Assembly (NCBI RefSeq): GCF_009604385.1
Contig: NZ_WEGJ01000013.1
Location: 1 to 64,000 of the forward strand
DNA length: 64,000 nucleotides
DNA from: Streptomyces smaragdinus
Lineage (GTDB): Bacteria > Actinomycetota > Actinomycetes > Streptomycetales > Streptomycetaceae
Direction: 5' to 3'
The notes below the pieces were generated by a model. It was not told where the DNA came from and made no database searches. It saw only the letters and a program-made list of their open reading frames with translations. Shown in pieces: positions 25,468-34,571 of the stretch. A program made the translations under genes and the position numbers. How positions within the stretch are numbered: position 1 is the first letter of the stretch; each line of letters opens with the position of its first letter.

Positions 25468-26450
25468 GCAGGCAGGAACAGCACGACGTACTCGACTTCC
25501 CCGGCGCGGACACCCTGATCGCGGCCGGCGCCGTTCCGGAGCCCGACCCGGCGGTCCTGGTGGCAGCCCATGCGGCGCTCCGCACGGCGTCTTCGGCGGT
25601 CACCGTCCGCCCGCACCGCCGCCGGGGGTTCCTCGCCGCGGCGGTGGCGGTGGCGGCGGCGACGGCGGCGGGGGTTGTGGTGCCGGTGGTGGATACGGGG
25701 GGCGGCGGGCCGAGCGCCGAGGTCGCCGCGGCGGCGTTCTTCGACACGGTGGCGGACCGGGCCCAGCGGGCGCCCGACGACGGCCCGTACTGGAAGATCA
25801 CCGAGCGCGAGTCGCTGTTCGGCGGCGCACCCATGACCCACACCACCTATCTCGCCCCGGACCGCATGCTGGGCGGGGACGGCACCGAGTGGAAACCGGT
25901 CGGGGTGGGGCCGGGCGGGCAAAGGAAGCAGCTGTTCGCGGGCCCCAACTGGCTGGTCGGCGACGAGCTCGTGGGCTGGGACGAGGTCCGGGACCTGCCG
26001 GCGGACCCGGCCGCCCTGCGACGCCGCCTGTCCGAGGGCGCCGCAGGCGGTGAGGCGAACGCGCAGGTCGTACGGCAGGCCGGCGAACTGCTGAGCCGCT
26101 CGCCCGCGAGGGCGGACGTCCGCGCCGCCCTGTACCGGGTGATGGCGCGGACGCCGGGAGCCGAGGTCAGGCCTGGTGCGCGCGACACGGAGGGCCGCAG
26201 GGGGACGGAGGTGAGCTGGACGTACGACCAGCCCGACGAGCAGGGGATCACGGCGAACCCGCACTGGATCGTCGACCCCTCCACCGGGGCGATGCTGGAG
26301 CAGTACGGCACCGCGGCGGCGGCCTACGACGGCCGGGGTTGCGAGCCCAGCGAGGGTGTGGACGGCGAATGTCCGCTGCCCCTGGCGGCGGGCGACCCGG
26401 TTGCCCGTACCACGTATCTCTTCAACGGGCCGGTGGCCTCCCTGCCCTGA
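25464..26450 (+). CDS. CU044_5270 family membrane protein, probable sigma-factor partner
   Basis: A 328-residue protein with a cytoplasmic N-terminus (about 1-50), one membrane segment (GFLAAAVAVAAATAAGVVVPV, about 53-73) and a large extracytoplasmic domain (about 80-328). It belongs to the CU044_5270 family found next to ECF sigma factors in actinobacteria. By layout it could act as an anti-sigma factor, but a ZAS zinc-finger motif is not visible, so the mechanism is open. Translation is coupled to the sigma factor by ATGA overlap. A strong terminator follows. Confidence 0.85.
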   Translation: MSRQEQHDVLDFPGADTLIAAGAVPEPDPAVLVAAHAALRTASSAVTVRPHRRRGFLAAAVAVAAATAAGVVVPVVDTGGGGPSAEVAAAAFFDTVADRAQRAPDDGPYWKITERESLFGGAPMTHTTYLAPDRMLGGDGTEWKPVGVGPGGQRKQLFAGPNWLVGDELVGWDEVRDLPADPAALRRRLSEGAAGGEANAQVVRQAGELLSRSPARADVRAALYRVMARTPGAEVRPGARDTEGRRGTEVSWTYDQPDEQGITANPHWIVDPSTGAMLEQYGTAAAAYDGRGCEPSEGVDGECPLPLAAGDPVARTTYLFNGPVASLP

Positions 26451-26467
26451 CCACCTCCTCGACCGGC

Positions 26468-26503
26468 GCGGCGGGCGGGGAACAGGGGTTCCCCGCCCGC
26501 CGC
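26468..26503 (+). terminator. hairpin terminator after the ECF operon
   Basis: A perfect 15-bp stem (GCGGCGGGCGGGGAA paired with TTCCCCGCCCGCCGC) and a 6-base loop, 17 bases after the stop codon. Confidence 0.9.
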
Positions 26504-26638
26504 AGCTGTGCGCTTAGGAGTGCGTACAGCGGGTAGGACTCCACGCATCGCACCCTGCGCCACACGGCACTCGCACCCACCGTGAGCCGTAGCAGCGTGA
26601 CCCGCCTGGTTCGCCAACGATGTCGTCAGGAGTAGACC

Positions 26639-26998
26639 GTGCTGCAACTCCCGCATCATCAGCCACTGCGCGATGTCCCCACCGCCAGGGTGCCGCGTCA
26701 GCGGTCACGCGCAGCGGACGATGACGGGCCCTGGCATGCGGACGCCGCCTGCCGCCGTGACGAGGCGGGGCTGTTCTTCGCCCCCTCCAAGGAACCGACC
26801 GCGGACCGCCTCTCCCGCGAGGCTGCCGCGAAGCGCGTGTGCGCCCGCTGCCCGGTGATGCTGGACTGCCGCGAGCACGCCCTGCTCCAGCCGGAGCCGT
26901 ACGGCGTCTGGGGCGGCCTGACGGCAGCGGAACGCCGGGTGGTCCTCTCCCGCCGCCGCAGGCGGCCGACGCCGTCGTCGTCGGCGGACGTGGCGTAG
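26639..26998 (+). CDS. WhiB-like iron-sulfur transcription factor
   Basis: A 119-residue Wbl protein, an actinobacterial [4Fe-4S] regulator that binds the principal sigma factor. The four cluster cysteines are C38, C68, C71 and C77 (spacing C-X29-C-X2-C-X5-C). The family turn GVWGGLT is followed by a basic C-terminal tail (RRRRRPTP) for DNA contact. GTG 26639 follows AGGAG at 6 bases. From its position next to glpX I think it corresponds to wblH of S. coelicolor, but this rests on memory of gene order. It is monocistronic. Confidence 0.92.
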   Translation: MLQLPHHQPLRDVPTARVPRQRSRAADDDGPWHADAACRRDEAGLFFAPSKEPTADRLSREAAAKRVCARCPVMLDCREHALLQPEPYGVWGGLTAAERRVVLSRRRRRPTPSSSADVA

Positions 26999-27011
26999 CC
27001 GTTCGACGGGC

Positions 27012-27380
27012 GGAATGCCGGTTTGCGCCGGCTGACGCGTTTCGGCGCTTCGCACCGAAGTCCTCAAACGCCGGACGGGCTGAAATGCGTGCACGTCATC
27101 CGACGCAAACCGCATGCGAACCCGCCCGGCGCCCGAGGACATCGGCGCGAAGCACCGATACGCGAAAGCCGGCGCTACGGCACATTCAGCCCGTCCGGCG
27201 TTTGAGGACATTGGCACGAAGTGCCGATGCGCGTCAGCCGGCGCTACGGCACATTCAGCCCGTCCGGCGTTTGAGGACATTGGCACGAAGTGCCGATGCG
27301 CGTCAGCCGACGCAACCGCACATCCAGCCCGTCCGGCGTTTGAGGACTCGGCGCGAAGCGCCGATGCGCGTCAGCCGGCG
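27012..27380. repeat. 69-bp tandem repeats with a conserved internal hairpin
   Basis: A 370-base gene-free stretch made of a repeated element containing CAGCCCGTCCGGCGTTTGAG. Three near-identical direct copies begin at 27181, 27250 and 27319, exactly 69 bases apart; a degenerate fourth starts near 27112 and an inverted copy lies at about 27012-27090. Each copy carries a small hairpin with a GAA loop: GGCAC-GAA-GTGCC in two copies and GGCGC-GAA-GCGCC in another. The core is the widespread Streptomyces extragenic repeat that I remember downstream of many genes. It sits between the convergent whiB-like and glpX stops. Confidence 0.88.
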
Positions 27381-28418
27381 CTACTGAGCCCTGTCGAAGT
27401 CGACCGCAGAATACGCCCGCAGCTTCGCCAACTTGTGCGACGACTCGATCTGCCGAATCGTCCCGCTCTTCGACCGCATGACCAGCGACTGCGTATACGC
27501 GGTCTCAGCCCGATACCGCACCCCCCGCAGCAGATCCCCGTCAGTGATCCCGGTGGCGACGAAGAACACGTTCTCCCCCGCCACCAGATCCTCCACATGC
27601 AGCACCCGGTCGAGAGAATGCCCCGCATCCAGCGCCCGCTGGCGCTCCGCGGCGTCCTTCGGCCACAGCTTCCCCTGGAACGACCCCCCGAGGCACTTGA
27701 TCGCGCAGGCGGCGATGACCCCCTCGGGCGTCCCCCCGATGCCGAGCATCAGATCGACGCCCGTCCCCTCCCGCACAGCCATGATCGCCCCGGCGACATC
27801 GCCGTCGGCGATGAACTTGATCCGCGCCCCGGTCTCCCGGATCTCCCGCACGATCCCGTCGTGCCGGGGCCGGTCCAGCACCACCACGGTGACGTCCTGC
27901 ACGGACGACCCCTTGGCCTTGGCCACCCGCCGGATATTGGTCTCCACGGGCGCGTCGATATCGACGAACTCGGCCGCCTCCGGCCCGGTAGCCAGCTTGT
28001 CCATGTAGAAGACGGCCGACGGATCGAACATCGACCCCCGCTCGGCGACCGCCATCACCGAAACGGCGTTGCCCATGCCCTTGGCCGTCAGAGTCGTCCC
28101 GTCGACCGGGTCGACGGCGACGTCGCACTCCGCACCGGTGCCGTCACCCACCCGCTCACCGTTGAACAGCATCGGAGCGTCGTCCTTCTCCCCCTCGCCG
28201 ATGACGACGACACCGTTCATCGAGACGGTCGAGATCAACGTCCGCATGGCCTTCACGGCCGCCCCGTCCGCGCCGTTCTTGTCGCCCCGCCCGACCCACC
28301 GGCCGGCGGACATGGCGGCGGCCTCGGTGACGCGGACGAGCTCGAGGGCGAGGTTGCGGTCGGGCGCTTCCGGGCTCACCTCAAGCTGTTCCGGCATGTG
28401 ATGAGTCGATTCGGTCAT
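27381..28418 (-). CDS. glpX: class II fructose-1,6-bisphosphatase GlpX
   Basis: A 345-residue class II fructose-1,6-bisphosphatase, the gluconeogenic phosphatase of actinobacteria. Key metal and substrate motifs are present: GRGDKNGADGAAV, VVIGEGEKDDAPML, VDPVDGTTLTAKGM, VVVLDRPRHDG and GIGGTPEGVIAACAIKCLGG. ATG 28418 has AAAGG upstream. The stop codon sits right at the edge of the 69-bp repeat array, so its transcript would run into those hairpins. Confidence 0.95.
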   Translation of the reverse strand: MTESTHHMPEQLEVSPEAPDRNLALELVRVTEAAAMSAGRWVGRGDKNGADGAAVKAMRTLISTVSMNGVVVIGEGEKDDAPMLFNGERVGDGTGAECDVAVDPVDGTTLTAKGMGNAVSVMAVAERGSMFDPSAVFYMDKLATGPEAAEFVDIDAPVETNIRRVAKAKGSSVQDVTVVVLDRPRHDGIVREIRETGARIKFIADGDVAGAIMAVREGTGVDLMLGIGGTPEGVIAACAIKCLGGSFQGKLWPKDAAERQRALDAGHSLDRVLHVEDLVAGENVFFVATGITDGDLLRGVRYRAETAYTQSLVMRSKSGTIRQIESSHKLAKLRAYSAVDFDRAQ

Positions 28419-28581
28419 TTTTGAGCCTTTCTGGTCCGGAGCGCCCGGAGGGTGAGGGTCCTTCGACCTTATCGGTTGATCGTCATTATGAGCAGGGGGC
28501 CACACGGATGAGCGCCCTGATGCGACGCCTCTCACAGCCGTACGGGCCTTGCCGCGCCCCGAGGGGGGTGTGACCGCCGCC

Positions 28582-29151
28582 ATGGGGGACGATGGAGGGG
28601 TGTCGCAGAACAGTGCCCGCTCCCGTGCCTCCCGCCAGACCGTCCGCAACCTCATCCTGTCGATGCTGGTGACCTGCGCCTTCGCGCTGGCGGTGTGGCT
28701 GCTGTTCATCCCCCGGGACGGTGACGGCGATCCCGTCCAGGTGGTCCCGTACGCCCAGGAGTTCAAGCAGGCCGGCCGGGTGGCGCCGTACACGGTGCTC
28801 GCCCCGCCGAAGGGTCTGCCCGACGGGAACCGGGCGACGTCGGTGCGCTACACACCCGACCCGCAGTTCGGCCCGCACTGGCATCTCGGGTTCGTCACCT
28901 CCGACGAGGAGTACGTCGGGGTGGAGCAGGCGGCGAAGGACACCGACAGGTTCGTCGAGAAGGTCACGCACGAGGCGCGGAAGACGGACGCGGTCGAGCG
29001 GATCGGCGGCGCGGACTGGCAGCGCTACGAGGGCGGCAAGTACGACGCCCTCGTCAAGCACGATGCCGACGGCGTCACCGTCGTCATCGGTACGGGCTCG
29101 GCGGCCCAGATCAAGGCTGTCGCGGCCGCGCTGGAGCCGGCCCCGCGCTGA
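28582..29151 (+). CDS. DUF4245 family membrane-anchored protein
   Basis: A 189-residue protein with one N-terminal membrane segment (NLILSMLVTCAFALAVWLLF, about residues 21-40) and an extracytoplasmic DUF4245 domain (about 48-189). The function of the family is unknown, but it is conserved beside glpX in actinobacteria. The start is uncertain: ATG 28582 has a distant GAGGGGGG, while GTG 28600 has GGAGG almost touching it. Both leave the membrane segment intact. It is divergent from glpX and ends in a hairpin shared with the convergent nitroreductase. Confidence 0.85.
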   Translation: MGDDGGVSQNSARSRASRQTVRNLILSMLVTCAFALAVWLLFIPRDGDGDPVQVVPYAQEFKQAGRVAPYTVLAPPKGLPDGNRATSVRYTPDPQFGPHWHLGFVTSDEEYVGVEQAAKDTDRFVEKVTHEARKTDAVERIGGADWQRYEGGKYDALVKHDADGVTVVIGTGSAAQIKAVAAALEPAPR

Positions 29152-29175
29152 GCCCCGCGTATTCGCTGATGCCAA

Positions 29176-29222
29176 ACGGCGGCCCTCCTTCCGGTTTTTC
29201 GACCGGATGGGGGGCCGCCGTC
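29176..29222. terminator. bidirectional hairpin terminator
   Basis: A 12-bp outer stem (CGGCGGCCCTCC with GGGGGGCCGCCG, one wobble) closed by an inner TCCGG/CCGGA helix with a T-rich loop. It lies between the convergent DUF4245 and nitroreductase genes. Confidence 0.85.
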
Positions 29223-29244
29223 GTGTCATCGGGTGACGGGTGCG

Positions 29245-29835
29245 TCAGACGGTGGTGACGACCTCGTCGTACGCCAGCCGCGGACCGCGCGGGTAGAAGG
29301 CGTCCTCGCCCGGGCGGCCCATGTTCACCACGGCCAGGACGTGGTGGTCGCCGTCCAGGAACTCCTTGTTGATGCCCTCGGCGTCGAAGCCGGTCATCGG
29401 GCCCGCGGCCAGGCCGGCGGCGCGGACGCCCACGATGAAGTAGCCGACCTGGAGGGCGGCGTTGAAGGCGGCGGAGGCCTCGCGGACCGGGCGCTCGCCG
29501 AAGAACATGTCCTTGGCCTCGGGGAACGCGGGGAACTGGGTCGGCAGCTCCTCGTGGAACTCGTTGTCGGCCACCAGGATCGCGGTCAGCGGGGCGGTGC
29601 GGGTCTTCTCCTTGTTGCCGTCGCCGAGGTGGTTCACCAGGCGCTCGCGGGCCTCGGGGGAGCGGACCAGGATCACGCGCAGCGGCTGCTGGTTGAAGGC
29701 GGTGGGGGCGTACTTCACCAGGTCGTAGATCGCCTGGACCTGCTCGTCGGAGACCGGCTCCCCGGTGAAGGAGTTCGCGGTGCGGGCCTGGCGGAAGAGC
29801 AGGTCCTGGGCGGCGGGGTCGAGAGCGAGGTGCAT
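29245..29835 (-). CDS. nitroreductase family protein, malonic semialdehyde reductase-like
   Basis: A 196-residue FMN-dependent reductase of the RutE/HadB subgroup. Typical residues are seen: RTANSFTGEPVSDEQVQAIYDLVKYAPTAFNQQP near the N-terminus, the FMN-binding region, and GVRAAGLAAGPMTGFDAEGINKEF. In E. coli RutE reduces malonic semialdehyde or 3-hydroxyacrylate in pyrimidine breakdown; the substrate here is unproven. ATG 29835 is preceded by GAGG. Several dyads upstream suggest control by a MarR- or HxlR-type repressor not encoded nearby. Confidence 0.88.
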   Translation of the reverse strand: MHLALDPAAQDLLFRQARTANSFTGEPVSDEQVQAIYDLVKYAPTAFNQQPLRVILVRSPEARERLVNHLGDGNKEKTRTAPLTAILVADNEFHEELPTQFPAFPEAKDMFFGERPVREASAAFNAALQVGYFIVGVRAAGLAAGPMTGFDAEGINKEFLDGDHHVLAVVNMGRPGEDAFYPRGPRLAYDEVVTTV

Positions 29836-29852
29836 GGTGAAAATCCTCAATG

Positions 29853-29911
29853 GTTCAGAATTGAACAACTTGCATGTGCAACCGTACGCCGATGAAGGTG
29901 AGAGTTCAACT
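29853..29911 (-). promoter_or_regulatory. nitroreductase promoter with three dyads
   Basis: On the minus strand TTGAAC (29909-29904) and TACGGT (29886-29881) are separated by exactly 17 bases, a good -35/-10 pair. Three dyads surround it: AGTTCAACT (29903-29911) over the -35 box, TTGCA-N2-TGCAA (29870-29881) at the expected start site, and GTTCA-N4-TGAAC (29853-29866) downstream. AT content is high for this genome. The layout suggests repression of the nitroreductase gene. Confidence 0.6.
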
Positions 29912-29971
29912 AATGGCCGGGCGTCCGTGAGGGGCGTCACAGCGGCGCGCGGGGCTGTCAGTCGTACCGCC

Positions 29972-29984
29972 TAGGCTGGCGCGT
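29972..29984 (+). promoter_or_regulatory. leaderless -10 box of xseB
   Basis: TAGGCT (29972-29977), then 7 bases, then ATG 29985. There is no ribosome binding site, so the mRNA probably starts at the initiation codon. The same spacing occurs before xseA. Confidence 0.55.
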
Positions 29985-30206
29985 ATGACGCAGACGGAAG
30001 AGCAGAGCTCGCTCGGCTACGAGCAGGCCCGTGACGAGCTGATCCAGGTCGTGCGCCGGCTGGAGGCGGGCGGGGCGACGCTCGAGGAGTCCCTGGCGCT
30101 GTGGGAGCGCGGGGAGGAGCTGGCGAAGATCTGCCGCCGCTGGCTGGAGGGCGCGCGCGAGCGCCTCGACGCGGCGCTGGCCGAGGAGCTCCCGGAGGAG
30201 GGCTGA
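29985..30206 (+). CDS. xseB: exodeoxyribonuclease VII small subunit
   Basis: A 73-residue XseB, the small helical subunit that wraps the large subunit of exonuclease VII, a processive single-strand DNA nuclease of DNA repair. The family pattern is clear: GYEQARDELIQVVRRLEAGGATLEESLALWERGEELAKICRRWL in two helices. In many bacteria it follows xseA in one operon; here it faces xseA, and the two stop codons are 4 bases apart. The ATG is preceded by a -10-like box and no ribosome binding site. Confidence 0.93.
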   Translation: MTQTEEQSSLGYEQARDELIQVVRRLEAGGATLEESLALWERGEELAKICRRWLEGARERLDAALAEELPEEG

Positions 30207-30210
30207 GGCC

Positions 30211-31422
30211 TCAGTCCTCCGGCCCCACGACCACGCCGAACTCGCCCCCGGCGACCCGAGCCCGCAGCTCCTCGCCGGCGGCGACCTCCGCCGGCTCCCG
30301 GACGGCCGAGCCGTCCGCGCGCTGCAGCACCGCGTACCCCCGCTTCAGGGTCGCCGCCGGCGACAGCGCCACCACCCGGGCACGGGTGTGCGTCAGCTCC
30401 GACTCCGCGCGGTCCAGCAGATGCCCCAGGGTCCGCCGGCTGCGCTCGAGCAGGGCGTCGAGCTCCTCCGCGCGGTCGTCCGTGATCCAGTACGGGTCCG
30501 CTATCGACGGCCGGCTCATCCAGTCGTCCAGCCCCCGCTCCTCGCGCTCGAGCCGCCCGGTCACCACCCGCAGCGCCCGGTCGCGCAGCTGCTGGATCCG
30601 GACCCGCTCCTCGCCGACGTCCGGCACGGTGTCCTTCGCCGCGTGCGTGGGCGTGCGGGAGCGCAGGTCGGCAACGTAGTCCAGCAGCGGGTTGTCCGGC
30701 TCGTGCCCGATCGCCGAGACCACCGGTGTACGGCAGTCGGCGACCGCCCGGATCAGCCGCTCGTCGGAGAACGGCAGCAGGTCCTCCACACTGCCGCCGC
30801 CCCGCGCGACGATGATCACGTCCACGTCCGGATGCCCGTCCAGCTCCCGCAGCGCCTCGATCACCTGCGCCACCGCGTACGCCCCCTGCACGGCCACCGG
30901 CCGCACCTCGAAGCGCACCGCCGGCCACCGGTGCCGCGCCGTCTCCAGCACGTCCCGCTCGGCCGCCGACGCCCGCCCCGTCACCAGCCCGATCCGGTTG
31001 GGCAGGAACGGCAGCGGCTTCTTGCGCGCCGGGTCGAACAGGCCCTCCGCCGTCAGCGTCTTCTTCAGCAGCTCCAGCCGCGCCAGCAGCTCACCCATCC
31101 CCACCAGGCGGATCTCCGTGGCACGCAGCGAGAGGCTGCCGTTCTTCGCGTACCAGACCGGCTTGGCGAGGACCACGATCCGCGAGCCCTCGCGCACCAC
31201 GTCGGCGACCGCGTCGAACGCCTGGCGATAGCACGTGACGGTCAGCGACACCTCGTACGACGGGTCGCGCAGCGTCAGGAACACCACGCCCGCGCCGGGG
31301 CGCCGGGAGAGCTGGGTGATCTGGCCCTCGACCCAGACCGAGCCGAGCTTGTCGATCCAGCCGCCGATCTTCTGGGAGACCTCGCCGACGGGGAGGGGCG
31401 TTTCGGCTGAGTTGACGGTCAT
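30211..31422 (-). CDS. xseA: exodeoxyribonuclease VII large subunit
   Basis: A 403-residue catalytic subunit of exonuclease VII. An N-terminal OB fold (about residues 8-110; VGEVSQKIGGWIDKLGSVWVEGQITQ) is followed by the nuclease domain (about 130-330) with IGLVTGRASAAERDVLE, DVIIVARGGGSVEDLLPFSDE and VVSAIGHEPDNPLLDYVADLRSRTPTHAA, then a coiled-coil region and a C-terminal beta domain with RGYAVLQ. It is a little shorter than E. coli XseA (456). ATG 31422 has TAGCCT 7 bases upstream and no ribosome binding site. Confidence 0.95.
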   Translation of the reverse strand: MTVNSAETPLPVGEVSQKIGGWIDKLGSVWVEGQITQLSRRPGAGVVFLTLRDPSYEVSLTVTCYRQAFDAVADVVREGSRIVVLAKPVWYAKNGSLSLRATEIRLVGMGELLARLELLKKTLTAEGLFDPARKKPLPFLPNRIGLVTGRASAAERDVLETARHRWPAVRFEVRPVAVQGAYAVAQVIEALRELDGHPDVDVIIVARGGGSVEDLLPFSDERLIRAVADCRTPVVSAIGHEPDNPLLDYVADLRSRTPTHAAKDTVPDVGEERVRIQQLRDRALRVVTGRLEREERGLDDWMSRPSIADPYWITDDRAEELDALLERSRRTLGHLLDRAESELTHTRARVVALSPAATLKRGYAVLQRADGSAVREPAEVAAGEELRARVAGGEFGVVVGPED

Positions 31423-31435
31423 GCGGCCCAGGCTA
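31423..31435 (-). promoter_or_regulatory. leaderless -10 box of xseA
   Basis: TAGCCT (31435-31430 on the minus strand), 7 bases, then ATG 31422, with no ribosome binding site. Spacing and hexamer closely match the xseB promoter, which may keep the two subunits at matched levels despite their separate transcripts. Confidence 0.55.
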
Positions 31436-31522
31436 GCGGCCGGGTCGGACAGCGCGGCCGGTCCGCCGCCGGGGGGCGTGCGCGGCCGTTGTCACAACCC
31501 CGCCGCAAGCCGCCGTGCACCG

Positions 31523-31560
31523 TTGCCGGGCGCCGCGGGCCGTTCCGTACGATGGGACAC
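31523..31560 (+). promoter_or_regulatory. leaderless promoter of ispH
   Basis: TTGCCG (31523-31528), a 19-base spacer, TACGAT (31548-31553), then 7 bases to ATG 31561. No ribosome binding site is present before the ATG. Confidence 0.5.
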
Positions 31561-32547
31561 ATGACTGCAGCCGCTGCTTTTGCCCGCCGGGTCCTCCTCG
31601 CCGCTCCCCGCGGCTACTGTGCGGGCGTCGACCGCGCGGTCATCGCCGTGGAGGAGGCGCTGAAGAAGTACGGGGCGCCGGTCTACGTCCGCCACGAGAT
31701 CGTGCACAACAAGTACGTCGTCAAGATGCTCGAACGCAAGGGCGCGATCTTCGTCGAGCGGACGGAGGAGGTGCCGGCGGGCAACATCGTGATGTTCTCC
31801 GCGCACGGCGTCTCGCCCGAGGTGCACGAGGAGGCCGCGCGCGGCCGGCTCGCGACCATCGACGCCACGTGTCCGCTGGTCACGAAGGTGCACAAGGAGG
31901 CCGTGCGGTTCGCCAAGGAGGACTACGACATCCTCCTCATCGGCCACGAGGGCCACGAGGAGGTCATCGGCACCACCGGCGAGGCGCCCGAGCACATCAC
32001 CCTGGTCGACGGCCCCGACGACGTGGACAAGGTGGAGGTGCGGGACCCGGACAAGATCGTCTGGCTGTCCCAGACCACCCTCTCCGTCGACGAGACCATG
32101 GAGACCGTCGAGCGGCTCCAGGAGAAGTTCCCGAAGCTGATCAGCCCGCCCAGCGACGACATCTGCTACGCCACGCAGAACCGGCAGACCGCGGTGAAGA
32201 TGATCGGTGCGGACTCCGAGCTGGTGATCGTCGTCGGCTCGCAGAACTCCTCGAACTCCAAGCGCCTGGTCGAGGTCGCCGTCGGCGCCGGTGCGGACGC
32301 CTCGTATCTGGTCGACGGCCCCGAGGAGATCGACGAGGCCTGGCTGGCGGGCGTCACCACGGTCGGCGTGACCTCGGGCGCTTCGGTGCCGGAGGTGCTG
32401 GTCGACGGCGTGCTGGAGTGGCTGGCCGAGCGGGGGTACGGGGACGTGGACGTGGTCCAGCCCGTACAGGAGTCGATCACGTTCTCGCTGCCGAAGGAGC
32501 TGCGCCGCGACCTGCGCGCGGAGGCCGCGGCGGCGCTGTCCGACTGA
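31561..32547 (+). CDS. ispH: 4-hydroxy-3-methylbut-2-enyl diphosphate reductase
   Basis: A 328-residue IspH (LytB), the last enzyme of the non-mevalonate isoprenoid pathway; it makes isopentenyl and dimethylallyl diphosphate in the cytoplasm. The three cysteines that hold its iron-sulfur cluster are visible in GYCAGVDRA, IDATCPLVTK and DDICYATQNRQ, and substrate residues in SAHGVSP, QTTLSVDET and GSQNSSNSKRL. Its product feeds the prenyltransferase encoded at 4.4 kb. The start codon has a -10-like box at 7 bases and no ribosome binding site. Confidence 0.96.
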   Translation: MTAAAAFARRVLLAAPRGYCAGVDRAVIAVEEALKKYGAPVYVRHEIVHNKYVVKMLERKGAIFVERTEEVPAGNIVMFSAHGVSPEVHEEAARGRLATIDATCPLVTKVHKEAVRFAKEDYDILLIGHEGHEEVIGTTGEAPEHITLVDGPDDVDKVEVRDPDKIVWLSQTTLSVDETMETVERLQEKFPKLISPPSDDICYATQNRQTAVKMIGADSELVIVVGSQNSSNSKRLVEVAVGAGADASYLVDGPEEIDEAWLAGVTTVGVTSGASVPEVLVDGVLEWLAERGYGDVDVVQPVQESITFSLPKELRRDLRAEAAAALSD

Positions 32548-32550
32548 GGT

Positions 32551-33186
32551 CTACGGCCGGCGCTGCGCCGGCGGCTGTCGGCGTACCGCCGGCCGCCGGG
32601 CCCGCCTGACCTGCATCAGCGCGCCCCGGCGCAGCACCGCGATCACCGCGGCGACCAGCGTGCCCGCGTACAGCCAGGGGGCCTGCAGCGCCAGCTCCGT
32701 GCCGGCCGTCATCAACTGCCCCGTGAGCCCGCCGCTGCCCCCGAGCCCGGCGGCCAGGACGCCCGCGGCGAAGGCCAGCGGGGCGGCGACGGGCGCGGTG
32801 ACGGCGTCGGTGGGCCGGACCCAGGAGCCGGCCAGGACGCACACCAGGACGAAGACGACGCCGTGGAAACGCGGGGCGTGGGCGTCGAACAGCGCCAGCA
32901 GCAACCCGGTGAGCAGCATCACCCCGGCGGCGCCCAGGCCCGCGCCCAGCGCGGTGAGCCGGGGGCCGGGGGGCGCCAGGAGGGTTTCGAGCACCGGCGG
33001 TACGGGTCGGCGGAGGGCGGTACGGCCGGCTGCCGTCTGCGCCTGGCCGCGACGGGCCTCCCTGCGGCTCGCCTCCGGCGCCCGGCGGGGGAAGGCGGCG
33101 CCGCGGGCGGGGCGGGGGAGCCGGCTGCCGGGGGAGCGTCGGTGGTGTTCGGCGTAATGAGGTGTACCCGTACTGTGATGCTGCAC
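32551..33186 (-). CDS. DUF6542 membrane protein
   Basis: A 211-residue membrane protein. A basic, disordered N-terminal arm (about residues 1-75) is followed by four predicted membrane segments (about 78-190; TALGAGLGAAGVMLLTGLLLA, FHGVVFVLVCVLAGSWV, and two more) and an arginine-rich tail. This matches my recollection of the DUF6542 family conserved between ispH and ychF in Streptomyces. Function unknown. GTG 33186 is the longest start and the N-terminus is uncertain. It is convergent with ispH, 3 bases from its stop. Confidence 0.75.
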   Translation of the reverse strand: MQHHSTGTPHYAEHHRRSPGSRLPRPARGAAFPRRAPEASRREARRGQAQTAAGRTALRRPVPPVLETLLAPPGPRLTALGAGLGAAGVMLLTGLLLALFDAHAPRFHGVVFVLVCVLAGSWVRPTDAVTAPVAAPLAFAAGVLAAGLGGSGGLTGQLMTAGTELALQAPWLYAGTLVAAVIAVLRRGALMQVRRARRPAVRRQPPAQRRP

Positions 33187-33308
33187 TTCTCCACCGTAGG
33201 GCCCGAAGTGGCACGAAACATCCGTGGTGCGCCGATTGGTTGGCTGTGTCGGTCCGTGCGCCCCCCGGTGCCGGCGGGCGCCCGTCCGCCGGGTGCGGCG
33301 GCCGCACG

Positions 33309-33358
33309 TAGAATTGACCGGTAGCTTTCGTCCCCTCCTCGTCCCGGGAAGTCGTCAC
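33309..33358 (+). promoter_or_regulatory. ychF promoter and leader
   Basis: TAGAAT (33309-33314) is a strong -10 match in a GC-rich context, about 45 bases before the GTG start. CGGGAAG about 7 bases before the start can serve as the ribosome binding site, so unlike its neighbours ychF appears to have a leader. Confidence 0.45.
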
Positions 33359-34447
<1,089 letters not shown>

Positions 34448-34460
34448 ATCTCTCGAACGA

Positions 34461-34505
34461 GAACCCCCTGGCTTGCATTCGTTGCAGGTCAGGGGGTTCC
34501 TTTTG
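34461..34505 (+). terminator. hairpin terminator after ychF
   Basis: A 10-bp stem (GAACCCCCTG with CAGGGGGTTC) enclosing a smaller TGCA-containing loop structure, followed by CTTTTGTT. It starts 14 bases after the ychF stop. Confidence 0.88.
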
Positions 34506-34571
34506 TTCGATTGTGGTGGAATTTCGCTGGAATGTGTGAGTGGCGGTCCGGGCTCCCTCGACTCTCTGTAT

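Noticed and set aside
27012..27380. CRISPR array
   Set aside because: The 69-base unit is repeated as a whole with no unique spacers, one copy is inverted and no cas genes are present.
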